Assembly (NCBI GenBank): GCA_963840435.1
Contig: CAWIYY010000003.1
Span: forward strand, 930,001 to 994,000
Direction: 5' to 3'
DNA: 64,000 bases
Source of the DNA: Bog-473 sp963840435
GTDB lineage: Bacteria > Actinomycetota > Acidimicrobiia > Acidimicrobiales > RAAP-2
Shown here: positions 52,108-60,248 of the stretch, in pieces
Numbering within the stretch: position 1 is the first letter of the stretch
Layout: each line of letters opens with the position of its first letter
The notes under the pieces: generated by a model
What the model was told of the DNA's origin: nothing
Seen by the model: the letters and a program-made list of their open reading frames with translations, nothing else
Database searches by the model: none
Program-made: the position numbers and the translations under genes

Positions 52108-52992
52108 ATGGGACTTCTCGAGGGTCGTGCGGCAGTGGTGACGGGTGCTGGTCGGGGCATCGGGCGGGACATCGCCCTGTGCCTGGCGGCCGAGGGGGCC
52201 CTGGTCGTGGTCAACGACGTCGGCGTGACCCTCGGCGGCGAGGGCACGCAGGAGGATCCCGCCGCTCAGGTCTGCGCCGAGATCGCGGCGGCCGGCGGCG
52301 CGGCGGTGCCGAACCACGACTCGGTGAGCGACTTCGAGGGGGCAGGCCGGATCATCGGCACCGCGGTGGACAACTTCGGGAAGATCGACATCGTGGTCAA
52401 CAACGCCGGGATCGTGCGCGACCGCACCCTGGTCAAAATGGACGAGTCCGACTACGACGCCGTCATCGCCGTGCACCAGAAGGGCACCTTCAACACGGTC
52501 CGCCACGCCGCCCCCCTGATGAAGGACGCCGGGTACGGGCGGATCGTCAACATCACCTCGTCGGCCGGGCTGCGGGGCAACTTCGGTCAGACCAACTACG
52601 GCGCGGCCAAGGCCGCCATCATGGGCATGACCTTCGTGTGGGCCCTCGAGCTGGGCAAGTACGGCATCACGGTCAACGCGGTCGCCCCGGCCGGTTTCAC
52701 CCGCATGACCGAGGGTCTCTACAAGGGGGAGGAGCCGCCGGCCGACCAGAACCCGGCCCTCAACGCCCCTCTCATCGCGTTCTTGGCCTCCGAGGATGCC
52801 TCCTACGTGAACGGGCAGGTCCTCGGGCGGACCGGGTTCGCCTACACCCTCTTCCAGACGCCCCGGCAGATCGCCACCATGTGGCGCGACGGCGGCTGGA
52901 CCCCCCAGGAAGTGGCCGACCACTTCCATGAGGTGCTCGGCCAGCACCTCCAACCGGTGGGCATGGGCGACCACCCGCTGCTCGGCAAGTAG
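52108..52992 (+). CDS. SDR-family 3-hydroxyacyl-CoA dehydrogenase-like protein
   Basis: A 294-residue SDR of the peroxisomal multifunctional-enzyme type-2 subgroup: TGAGRGIGRDIALCLAAEGA, VVNDVGVTLGGEG (characteristic insert), NNAGIVRDRTLVKM, ITSSAGLRGNFGQTNYGAAK and the C-terminal LGRTGFAYTLFQTPR. It is expected to oxidise a 3-hydroxyacyl-CoA. The start was set at ATG 52108, after a TATAAT-like GATAAT, as the longer frame begins inside the operator. Followed by an aldehyde dehydrogenase. Confidence 0.9.
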   Translation: MGLLEGRAAVVTGAGRGIGRDIALCLAAEGALVVVNDVGVTLGGEGTQEDPAAQVCAEIAAAGGAAVPNHDSVSDFEGAGRIIGTAVDNFGKIDIVVNNAGIVRDRTLVKMDESDYDAVIAVHQKGTFNTVRHAAPLMKDAGYGRIVNITSSAGLRGNFGQTNYGAAKAAIMGMTFVWALELGKYGITVNAVAPAGFTRMTEGLYKGEEPPADQNPALNAPLIAFLASEDASYVNGQVLGRTGFAYTLFQTPRQIATMWRDGGWTPQEVADHFHEVLGQHLQPVGMGDHPLLGK

Positions 52993-53086
52993 GAGCACCG
53001 GGAGGCGCGCGATCGTCCGGAGCGCTCCCCCGCCCGCCCTGGGTAGGGTGAGAAGGCTGAACCGACCATCGACTGGGAGGCCTTCC

Positions 53087-54505
53087 ATGGACGTGCGGGA
53101 CAAGATCTACATCAACGGGGCCTGGGTACCCTCCACCGGCACCGGGACCCTCGAGGTCATCGACTCGGCCACCGAGGAGGTCTTCGCCACCATCCCCGAA
53201 GGCACGCCCGAGGACGTGGACAAGGCCGCCCAGGCTGCGGCGGCCGCCTTCCCGGCCTGGGCCGCCACCTCGCGCGAGGAGCGCGGCAAGCTGCTCAAGC
53301 GCATCAGCGAGGCGCTGGCTGGCCGGACCGACGAGCTGGCCCAGATCATCTCGCACGAGGTCGGCATGCCCATGACGTTGTCGGGCTCCATCCAGGTCGG
53401 GCTCCCGGCCGGGGCCTTCGCCGACGCGGCCAACGCGGCGGAGAGCTTCCAGTGGGAAGAGGAGATCGGCAACTCGCTTGTCGTACACGAGCCGGTCGGT
53501 GTCGTCGGTGCCATCACGCCGTGGAACTACCCGCTCTACCAGATCGCGCTCAAGGTGGCGCCCGCCTTGGCCGTCGGCTGCACCGTCGTCCTCAAGCCGA
53601 GCGAGGTCGCCCCGATCAACGCCTTCATCCTGGCCGAGGTGATCGACGAGGTGGGCCTGCCGCCGGGTGTCTTCAACTTGGTGACCGGCGTCGGTCCGGT
53701 GGTCGGCGAGGCCATCGCGGCCCACCCCAAGGTCGACATGGTGTCGTTCACCGGCTCGACCAGGGCCGGGCGGCGGGTCATGGAGCTGGCGGCCGAGAAC
53801 ATCAAGCCGGTGTCGCTCGAGCTGGGCGGCAAGTCGGCCAACATCCTGCTCGACGACGCCGACTTCGAGAAGGCCGTCCCGGCCGGACTCTTCGGCTGCT
53901 TCATGAACTCGGGCCAGACCTGTTCGGCCCTCACCCGGATGCTGGTGCCCCGGAGCAAGCTGGCCCAGGTGGAGGAGCTGGCGGCCGGTGCCGTCGCGGG
54001 CTTTGCCCCCGGCGACCCCTTCGAGGCCGGCAAGCTGCTCGGCCCGCTGGTCTCGGCTGTGCAGCGCGACCGGGTGCGCGGCTACATCAACAAGGGGATC
54101 GAGGAGGGGGCCAAGCTGGTCGCCGGCGGGGCCGAGGCGCCCGAAGGTCTGGAGAAGGGCTTCTACGTGCAGCCGACCATCTTCTCGGAGGTGACCTCGG
54201 ACATGACCATCGCCAAGGAGGAGATCTTCGGGCCGGTTCTGTCGATTATTCCCTACGACACCGAGGAAGAGGCGATCGAGATCGCCAACGGCACCCCCTA
54301 CGGGCTGGCCGGCGCGGTGTCAGGTGCCGACGCCAGCCGGGCCGAGCGGGTGGCCCGCCAGATGCGGACCGGTCAGGTCGACATCAACGGCGGCAACTTC
54401 AACCCGTCCGCCCCCTTCGGCGGCTACAAGCAATCGGGCATCGGGCGTGAGCGGGGCAAGTACGGCCTCGAGGAGTTCGTCGAGACCAAGGCGATGCAGC
54501 GCTGA
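53087..54505 (+). CDS. Aldehyde dehydrogenase
   Basis: A 472-residue NAD(P)-dependent dehydrogenase: PWNYP, the cofactor lysine near residue 172 (VVLKPSE), Glu245 in ELGGKS and the catalytic Cys279 in NSGQTCSA, followed by KEEIFGPVLS and FGGYKQSGIGRERG. It oxidises an aldehyde to its acid. ATG follows GGGAGG. It is downstream of the SDR (94-bp gap) and convergent with the acyl-CoA dehydrogenase gene. Confidence 0.93.
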   Translation: MDVRDKIYINGAWVPSTGTGTLEVIDSATEEVFATIPEGTPEDVDKAAQAAAAAFPAWAATSREERGKLLKRISEALAGRTDELAQIISHEVGMPMTLSGSIQVGLPAGAFADAANAAESFQWEEEIGNSLVVHEPVGVVGAITPWNYPLYQIALKVAPALAVGCTVVLKPSEVAPINAFILAEVIDEVGLPPGVFNLVTGVGPVVGEAIAAHPKVDMVSFTGSTRAGRRVMELAAENIKPVSLELGGKSANILLDDADFEKAVPAGLFGCFMNSGQTCSALTRMLVPRSKLAQVEELAAGAVAGFAPGDPFEAGKLLGPLVSAVQRDRVRGYINKGIEEGAKLVAGGAEAPEGLEKGFYVQPTIFSEVTSDMTIAKEEIFGPVLSIIPYDTEEEAIEIANGTPYGLAGAVSGADASRAERVARQMRTGQVDINGGNFNPSAPFGGYKQSGIGRERGKYGLEEFVETKAMQR

Positions 54506-54524
54506 GCTGACAGCTGAGCGCTGA

Positions 54525-55745
54525 CTAGCTGAGGGGATCCCTCCAGCCGGGCGATCCGGTGCGCGCACCGGCCGAGACGCGCAGGCCGATGAAGTTCTTC
54601 TGCGCCTCGACCGTGCCCGCCCCGAAGCAGAGCCCCCGGATGTCGCGGTAGGCACGTTCGAGCGGGTACTCGCGCGAGTAGCCGTAGCCGCCGTGGATCT
54701 GCATGGCCTCGTCGCAGACGAACTTGGCGGCCAGGTTGGCCGCCGTCTTGGCCAGCGCGGTCTCGAGCGGAGGCGGGGTGCCGCCCGGACCGGCCAGTCG
54801 CACGGCCCGGGCCAGGAGCATGCGGGCGCCTTCGAGCTGGACGGCCATGTCGGCCAGCTTCCACTGCAGGCCCTGGAGGTCGGCCAGCGGACGCCCGCCG
54901 ATGACCCGCTCGTTCATGTAGCGCACCGCGTGCTCGAGCGCCCCCTGGGCCGCCCCGACACACATGGAGGCGTTGCCGCAGCGCTCGTGGTTGAGGTGGG
55001 AGAGCAGGACCTTGAACGCCTCGGTGGTCGCCGGGTCGCCGGCGATCAGCACGTCGTCATCGGTGATCTCGACGCCGTCGAAGGCCAGCTCGGCCTCGGT
55101 CGCCGCGTGGATGCCCATGCCCTGGTGCCGTCCCGTGACCGAGACGCCGTCGCGGTCGGTCGGCACGATCACGGCGCCGATCCCCTTGGCGCCCTCGCCG
55201 CCGGGCCAGCGGCACCAGACCAGGACGCCCTGGGCCGTGTCGCCGAGCGTCGAGTAGTTCTTGTAGGCGTTGAGGCGCCAGCGACCGGGGCCGTCGTCGA
55301 CCAGCGCGGCCCGCATGTTCTGGACGGCCGATCCGGCGTCGGGCTCGGTGATGCCGATGCTGATGAGGGCGTCGCCGTTGGCGGCGGCCGGCAGCCAGCG
55401 CTCCTTCATGGCGGGTGGACCGAGGTGCTCGATCCCGCGAGGCGGGCCGTTGTAGGTCAGCTGGCAGCAGATGGCCGAGGACACGTCGGCTCGGGCGATC
55501 TCTTCGAGGACGATGGACGCCTCGACGTCGCCCAGGCCCATGCCGCCCCACTCCTCGCCGATGGTGATGCGCAGGAGGTCGGCCGCGGCCAGCGCCTTGC
55601 GCACCTCGGCCGGCACCGCACCCTCCTCGTCGGCCTGGTGCGCCCGCGGCGCCACCTCGCGCGTGGCCACGTCACGGGCCAGCTGGCGCAGGGCCGCCTG
55701 GTCCTCCGACTCGGCCAGCAGGTCGTCGCCCGATGCACCGCCCAT
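54525..55745 (-). CDS. Acyl-CoA dehydrogenase family protein
   Basis: A 406-residue flavoprotein. ISIGITEPDAGSAVQNMRA and YKNYSTLGDTAQGV are the flavin- and substrate-binding stretches, and MQIHGGYGYSREYPLERAYRD the C-terminal motif. At the MCAD catalytic-loop position the sequence is FGAGTVEAQ, so the EGT catalytic Glu is replaced; another residue may act as the base. It overlaps the thiolase stop by one base (TGATG) as the last gene of the three-gene operon. Confidence 0.9.
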   Translation of the reverse strand: MGGASGDDLLAESEDQAALRQLARDVATREVAPRAHQADEEGAVPAEVRKALAAADLLRITIGEEWGGMGLGDVEASIVLEEIARADVSSAICCQLTYNGPPRGIEHLGPPAMKERWLPAAANGDALISIGITEPDAGSAVQNMRAALVDDGPGRWRLNAYKNYSTLGDTAQGVLVWCRWPGGEGAKGIGAVIVPTDRDGVSVTGRHQGMGIHAATEAELAFDGVEITDDDVLIAGDPATTEAFKVLLSHLNHERCGNASMCVGAAQGALEHAVRYMNERVIGGRPLADLQGLQWKLADMAVQLEGARMLLARAVRLAGPGGTPPPLETALAKTAANLAAKFVCDEAMQIHGGYGYSREYPLERAYRDIRGLCFGAGTVEAQKNFIGLRVSAGARTGSPGWRDPLS

Positions 55746-56944
55746 CAGTCGAGCTCGGTGCCGACGATGCCGACGAAGCTGACGCCCTCACCCGGGGCCC
55801 CGCCCAGGTTGTGGGTCAGCCCGAGCGTCCGTCCGGGCCCGACGGTCGAGATCTGGCGCTCGGGTGGGGCTTCGCCCCGCAGCTGCAGCCAGCATTCGAA
55901 GAGCATGCGCAGGCCGGACGCGCCGATCGGATGGCCGAAGGACTTCAAGCCCCCGTCGGGGTTCACCGGCAGCTCGCCATCCCGGTCGAAGGTGCCGGCC
56001 AGCACCTCTTTCCAGGCCGTGCCCCGCTCGGCGAAGCCCAGGTCCTCCATGAGGACGAGCTCGGTCGGGGTGAAGCAGTCGTGCACCTCGGCCATGGCCA
56101 GCTGCGCCCGGGGGTCGGTGATGCCGGCCTGCGCGTAGGCGTCGGCGGCCGAGCGGACCACCTCCTCGAAGGTCGTGTAGTCGTACGCCGGGTCGATCGG
56201 TCCGGCGGCGGGGCCGGCCACGAAGGAGAGCGCCTTCACGTAGAGCGGGTTCTCGCAGTACTTGTGGGCGTCTTCGACCCGGCAGATCACGGCGGCAGCC
56301 GAGCCGTCGCTCACGCCGCTGCAGTCGAAGACCCCCAGGTCCCCCGCCACCCGGGGCGCCTTGGCGATGGTCTCCATGGAGACCTCCTTCTGGAACTGCG
56401 CCCTCGGGTTGCGCGCCCCGTTCTGGTGGTTCTTGAAGGCGATCCGGCCCATCACCTCCTTCATCTGGTCCCGGTCGACGCCGTACTTGTGGGCGTAGGA
56501 AGGGGCCAGGAACGAGAAGGCGGCGGGGGACGACAGCCCCGGGTCGGTGCCGTCGCCCACCATGCGCACCCCGGTCAGGCCGGAGTAACCCGTGTCCTTC
56601 AGCTTCTCGACCCCGACCGCCATGGCGACGTCGTAGGCGCCCGAGGCCACCGCGTAGCAGGCGTTGCGGAAGGCCTCGGATCCGGTGGCGCAGTAGTTCT
56701 CGACCCGAGTCACGGGCTTGTAGTCGAGCTTGAGCGGGCGCGAGAGCGTGACCCCGCAGATCCCCGACGTCATGGTGCCCAACCAGAAGGCGTCCACGTC
56801 GTGGATGGACAGGCCCGCCGAGGCGGCCGCCTCCGTCGCCGACTCGATCATGAGGTCGTCGACGCCCTTGTCCCACAGTTCGCCGAACCGTGTGCAACCC
56901 ATCCCGATGATGGCCACCTGGTCGCGGATGCCGCTGCTTCCCAT
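55745..56944 (-). CDS. SCP-x-type thiolase (acetyl-CoA acetyltransferase-like)
   Basis: A 399-residue thiolase of the sterol-carrier-protein-x group (QVAIIGMGCTRFGELWDKG start). VENYCATGSEAFRNACYAVASG supplies a Cys at the nucleophile region; DGSAAAVICRVEDA, AEVHDCFTPTELVLMEDLG and KSFGHPIGASGLRMLFE give the second-half residues. It probably cleaves a branched or cyclic beta-ketoacyl-CoA. The gene begins 2 bp after the HMGS-like/DUF35 gene, so a complex is likely. Confidence 0.9.
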   Translation of the reverse strand: MGSSGIRDQVAIIGMGCTRFGELWDKGVDDLMIESATEAAASAGLSIHDVDAFWLGTMTSGICGVTLSRPLKLDYKPVTRVENYCATGSEAFRNACYAVASGAYDVAMAVGVEKLKDTGYSGLTGVRMVGDGTDPGLSSPAAFSFLAPSYAHKYGVDRDQMKEVMGRIAFKNHQNGARNPRAQFQKEVSMETIAKAPRVAGDLGVFDCSGVSDGSAAAVICRVEDAHKYCENPLYVKALSFVAGPAAGPIDPAYDYTTFEEVVRSAADAYAQAGITDPRAQLAMAEVHDCFTPTELVLMEDLGFAERGTAWKEVLAGTFDRDGELPVNPDGGLKSFGHPIGASGLRMLFECWLQLRGEAPPERQISTVGPGRTLGLTHNLGGAPGEGVSFVGIVGTELD

Positions 56945-56946
56945 AT

Positions 56947-58410
56947 CTACGCTCCTCGCTCCCCAGCGTCGGACGACGTCCGGCTGGCCGGCCGCGCCTT
57001 CCAGAAGTAATTGTGCACGCCCTGCGCCGTCCAGACGCGCCGGAACGTCATGGTCACGCGGTCGCCGATGGACAGCTCCGACGCGACGGCGTCGGTCAGC
57101 TCGCAGCGGAAGCGGCCGCCCCCGTCGAAGTCGATGATGACGCCGATCACCGGTGGCGACATGGAGTAGGCCAGGTGGTCGATGGTGAAGGTGGCCACCG
57201 TGCCGGGGACGTCGGCCAGGCGCTCGGGCTGCATCTGGTCGATGGCGTGACAGGAGAGGCAGGCGCGGGTCGGCGGCATGTGGCGGAAACCGCAATTGAG
57301 ACAGCGGCTGGCAGCAAAGGCGTACTTCCACTGTTCGGACCGGTGCACCGTCGGCGCGCCCGGGCGCTCGGGATCGGGCCGGCGCGGCGGTTCGCGGCGC
57401 AGCTGAGAGCGCCAGGTGAGGAAGTTCGCATAGGTCAGGTCGTCCCGGCCGGCCGCGACCTGCTCGGCCACCGAGGGCACACCGGCGGCGATCCGGGCCT
57501 GCTGCGCGCCGACGAGCGCAGGCGTCGTGCGCAGCACGAAGGCGTCGGCCCCGTCGGCCAGGGACAGGACGACGACGACCTGGCCGGGCTCGGCCCGCTC
57601 GAGCACGTCACACAGGGCCACACCGAAGTGGGCCGCCCCCAGGTTGCCGAGGGACCGGGTCAGGTCGGGAGCCAGCACGCCGTCGCGCACCCCGAGCCCC
57701 GCGGCGACAGCCTTGGTCGCCCGCGCGTGGAGCCCGCTCACGACGGCGTGGTCGACGTCGCTCTCGGCGAGGCCGGCGTCCTTCAGCGCGGCGGCGAACG
57801 CCTCGCGGGCCAGCGGGACGTAGAGCTCCTCGCCGAAGCGCTCCTCCCACACGTGGGAGTCCGCCTCCCCCGGCACCCGCCAGCGGTCCAGGAACTCGTC
57901 GCTGGCGGCGCCCCGTCCGATCAGCTCGGCCACGGCCTCCTCTGGAGCGCAGACGAAGGCGGCCGCCCCGTCGCCGCTCTCGCGCTCCTCGGCCGAGCCG
58001 GCCAGTCCCGTGCGCAGGTCGGCCGCCAGGACGAGCGCGGTGCGCCCGGCGCTGGCCGCGGCCAGGCCACCGAGAAAGGCGGCGACGGCCGAGCGGGACG
58101 AGCCGGCGAAGTCGTAGGCACCACAGGCCCGACCCAGGCCGAGTGCGGCGTGCGCCGTGGTGGCGCTCGTCTTGTCGAGATAGGCCGGATCGGGGGTGGA
58201 GAGGAACAGGTCCTGTACGGCGTCCGGGCCCGGTCCGCTGGCCAGGGCCCGCAGCCCGGCTTCGACGCCCAGCGTGGTGGTGTCCTCGTCGTAGGAGGCC
58301 ACCGCCCGCGTGCCCTTGCCGCCACCGCCGCCCAGCACGCCGGCGATGGCCGCACGCTGCAGGCGCCAGTAGGGCAGGTAGGCGCCCCAGGCTGCAATTC
58401 CACCGCTCAT
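56947..58410 (-). CDS. HMG-CoA-synthase-like/zinc-ribbon-OB (DUF35) fusion protein
   Basis: A 487-residue two-part protein. Residues about 1-330 have a thiolase/HMG-CoA synthase fold (MSGGIAAWGAYLPYWRLQ), but the nucleophile region reads DFAGSSRSAVAA, without Cys. The C-terminal part has a rubredoxin-like zinc ribbon, CLNCGFRHMPPTRACLSC, and an OB fold of the DUF35 type (AYSMSPPVIGVIIDFDGGG, VWTAQGVHNYFWK). In archaea and steroid degraders DUF35 partners bridge to thiolases or aldolases; here it is fused to an inactive homologue. GAAGGAGC precedes the ATG. Confidence 0.85.
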   Translation of the reverse strand: MSGGIAAWGAYLPYWRLQRAAIAGVLGGGGGKGTRAVASYDEDTTTLGVEAGLRALASGPGPDAVQDLFLSTPDPAYLDKTSATTAHAALGLGRACGAYDFAGSSRSAVAAFLGGLAAASAGRTALVLAADLRTGLAGSAEERESGDGAAAFVCAPEEAVAELIGRGAASDEFLDRWRVPGEADSHVWEERFGEELYVPLAREAFAAALKDAGLAESDVDHAVVSGLHARATKAVAAGLGVRDGVLAPDLTRSLGNLGAAHFGVALCDVLERAEPGQVVVVLSLADGADAFVLRTTPALVGAQQARIAAGVPSVAEQVAAGRDDLTYANFLTWRSQLRREPPRRPDPERPGAPTVHRSEQWKYAFAASRCLNCGFRHMPPTRACLSCHAIDQMQPERLADVPGTVATFTIDHLAYSMSPPVIGVIIDFDGGGRFRCELTDAVASELSIGDRVTMTFRRVWTAQGVHNYFWKARPASRTSSDAGERGA

Positions 58411-58440
58411 GGACTGGCCGCTCCTTCGAGGGATCGTGAT

Positions 58441-58469
58441 CGGACGGTGCGTCCGGGGCGGGAATTCCC
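58441..58469. promoter_or_regulatory. Two palindromes in the leader of the HMGS-like operon
   Basis: CGGACG-gtg-CGTCCG (58441-58455) and GGGAATTCCC (58460-58469) lie between the operator and the start codon of the fusion gene. They may form mRNA hairpins or be binding sites for another regulator. Confidence 0.4.
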
Positions 58470-58479
58470 GCCGCCAGGC

Positions 58480-58497
58480 GCTGACAGCCGCGTCAGG
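58480..58497. promoter_or_regulatory. Operator-like inverted repeat (11/12) before the HMGS-like/thiolase/ACAD operon
   Basis: GCTGAC-N6-GTCAGG. On the minus strand TATTAG (58505-58510) could be the -10, placing the site just downstream of transcription start, a classic repressor position. The gene begins 70 bp further on. Confidence 0.62.
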
Positions 58498-58560
58498 CTG
58501 CACTCTAATACCCGGGCTCTTCCTCTCCCCCAGGTGAGCAGGTCGAGCGGATGGGCACGC

Positions 58561-59301
58561 TCAGGCAGTGGCGACGACGACCATCTCCCAGCTGTCGAGT
58601 TCGAGCGGGCCCCCGCCGCCGGCGAAGAAGCGGACGTCGCAAAAGCCGGCCGCCTCGAGCCAGACGACCCATTCGGGTGGCGTGGGGAGGCGCACGAAGT
58701 AGGGCGAGTGGCGCACTGCGCCCTCCCGGTGCACCGTCCGCTCGACCACCATGCGGCCGCTCACCGGGTCGAAGGTGGACAGCTCCACCATGGTGTCGTC
58801 GCCGTGTTGGACGACCACTGCGTCCGGTGCCGGTGTGAAGTGCCGCACGCCTCCGTCGTGGTGCATGGTGTCGATCGCCACCCTTCCGCCGGGTCGCAGG
58901 ACCCGATGGAATTCCTCGAGTACCCGATGGCAGTCCGAGTCGTCGTAGTAGCCGAACGAGTTCAACCAGCACACAACCGCGTCGAAGGGACCGTCGACGG
59001 GCAGGTCGCGGACGTCGCCCTCCAGATAGGTGACCGAACCCGCGGGCAGTTGCGGATCACGGCGCGCCTGTTCGAGGTAGGACGGGGTCAGGTCGACCCC
59101 GGTCACCTCCATGCCGGCGCCGGCAAGACGCCGGGCGATGCGACCGTGTCCGCACGGGGCGTCGAGGATGCGCGAGCCCTCGGGAAGCTCGAGCAAGCCG
59201 AGGATCTCGGCGGTGTCGGCGTCGGAATGTTCGTCGTCGATCGAGTCCCCGTAGAAGTAGAGGTAGTCGTCGCCGAACGTGCCCTCCATGTCGAACCGCA
59301 T
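58561..59301 (-). CDS. Class I SAM-dependent methyltransferase
   Basis: A 246-residue Rossmann-like methyltransferase: ILDAPCGHGRIARRLAGAG (motif I), VTGVDLTPSYLEQARRD, FDAVVCWLNSFGYYDDSDC and VLRPGGRVAIDTMHHDGG. The substrate is unknown. It lies divergently from the thioesterase gene, 32 bp away. Confidence 0.86.
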   Translation of the reverse strand: MRFDMEGTFGDDYLYFYGDSIDDEHSDADTAEILGLLELPEGSRILDAPCGHGRIARRLAGAGMEVTGVDLTPSYLEQARRDPQLPAGSVTYLEGDVRDLPVDGPFDAVVCWLNSFGYYDDSDCHRVLEEFHRVLRPGGRVAIDTMHHDGGVRHFTPAPDAVVVQHGDDTMVELSTFDPVSGRMVVERTVHREGAVRHSPYFVRLPTPPEWVVWLEAAGFCDVRFFAGGGGPLELDSWEMVVVATA

Positions 59302-59333
59302 GCGCCATCATCGCCGCCGGTAGGGTCGCCTGC

Positions 59334-60173
59334 ATGCCCGAAGCCGAAGATTTGTCGTTCGACGCGGCCACCGACGTGCGCCCGGCCGGAGAACCCGGGC
59401 TCTTCGACGCCGACATCAACCCCCTGTGGGGCGTGGGAGACAAGCCGAACGGCGGCTACCTGCTCGCTCTCCTCGGTCGGGCCGCCCGAAGCGTCGCCGG
59501 CGGACCGGACGCAGCGTGGGAGTCCGTGTCGTCCTCGGTCACCTTTCTGCGCCCACCGTCGCCCGGCCCCGCCCGGATCCGGACCGAGGTGCTCCGCACG
59601 GGACGCTCGGCCGCCCAGGTCCGTTCCGTGCTCGTCCAGGACGGGCAGGACCTGGCCGACGCCGTCATGGTCCTGGCCGGACTGCCCGACGTCAGCCCGC
59701 GCTACGACGGCATCCCTCCCCTCCAGGCCGACCCTCCCGAGGAGTGCGTCCGCCTCCCCTCCACCATCCCCGGCGGCACCCACGTCGGGATCATGGAGAT
59801 CTTGGAGCTCCGACTCGATCCGACCACTGTCCCCTTCGCGCAGGAGCCAACGGCGGATTCGGTGGCTGAATTGCGCGGCTGGTCCCGCTTCGCCGACGGT
59901 CGCCAGCCCGACGCCCTCTCGCTCCTGTTCTCGCCCGACGCCTGCCCCCCGGCCACCTTCATGATCGGCTCGTCGGGCTGGGTCCCGACCCTCCAGATGT
60001 CCACCTATGTCCGGGCCCAACCGGCACCGGGTTGGCTGGGTTTCCGCATGACAGCCAATCTCGTCGCCGGTGGGATGGTCGACGAGCTCTGCGTGGTGTG
60101 GGACAGCCGGGGCCGGGTGGTGGCGCAAGGCACGCAGTTGGCGCGCCTGCGATTCCCCGACGAGGTCAGCTGA
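59334..60173 (+). CDS. TesB-like acyl-CoA thioesterase
   Basis: A 279-residue double-hotdog protein: NPLWGVGDKPNGGYLLALLGRA, SSSVTFLRPPSPGPARI and the C-terminal hotdog ending LGFRMTANLVAGGMVDELCVVWDSRG. This is the type of thioesterase often acting on medium or aromatic acyl-CoAs. TAGGGT (59321-59326) lies 7 nt before the ATG, consistent with leaderless expression. A 14-bp palindrome AGGTCAGCTGACCT overlaps its stop. Confidence 0.85.
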   Translation: MPEAEDLSFDAATDVRPAGEPGLFDADINPLWGVGDKPNGGYLLALLGRAARSVAGGPDAAWESVSSSVTFLRPPSPGPARIRTEVLRTGRSAAQVRSVLVQDGQDLADAVMVLAGLPDVSPRYDGIPPLQADPPEECVRLPSTIPGGTHVGIMEILELRLDPTTVPFAQEPTADSVAELRGWSRFADGRQPDALSLLFSPDACPPATFMIGSSGWVPTLQMSTYVRAQPAPGWLGFRMTANLVAGGMVDELCVVWDSRGRVVAQGTQLARLRFPDEVS

Positions 60174-60203
60174 CCTTCGACCGCGCCGCCTAGCGTGTCG
60201 ATC

Positions 60204-60248
60204 ATGGCACCGGACAGCCCGTTCTTCCCCGGTCGGGACTCGGTGTGA
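60204..60248 (+). CDS. 14-residue leaderless upstream ORF before the GNAT gene
   Basis: MAPDSPFFPGRDSV starts at an ATG exactly 7 nt after TAGCGT (60191-60196), the promoter layout of other leaderless genes here. Its TGA overlaps the GTG start of the GNAT gene (GTGTGA). It is either a coupling leader peptide, or the true N-terminus of GNAT separated by a 2-base indel: deleting one GT at 60243-60246 would read through to NGTRLDPSDL. Confidence 0.5.
   Translation: MAPDSPFFPGRDSV

Noticed and set aside
52078..53103. 341-codon minus-strand open frame
   Set aside because: Antisense to the SDR and the start of the aldehyde dehydrogenase, both with full catalytic motifs.
57013..59964. 983-codon plus-strand open frame
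   Set aside because: It is antisense to the HMGS-like and methyltransferase genes and extends into the thioesterase; its translation is low-complexity His/Arg/Gly/Val-rich with no domain. Long antisense frames are expected at this GC.
60163..60176. AGGTCAGCTGACCT as another copy of the regulon operator
   Set aside because: It is a continuous 14-bp palindrome without the 6-nt spacer and lies over a stop codon, not at a promoter.
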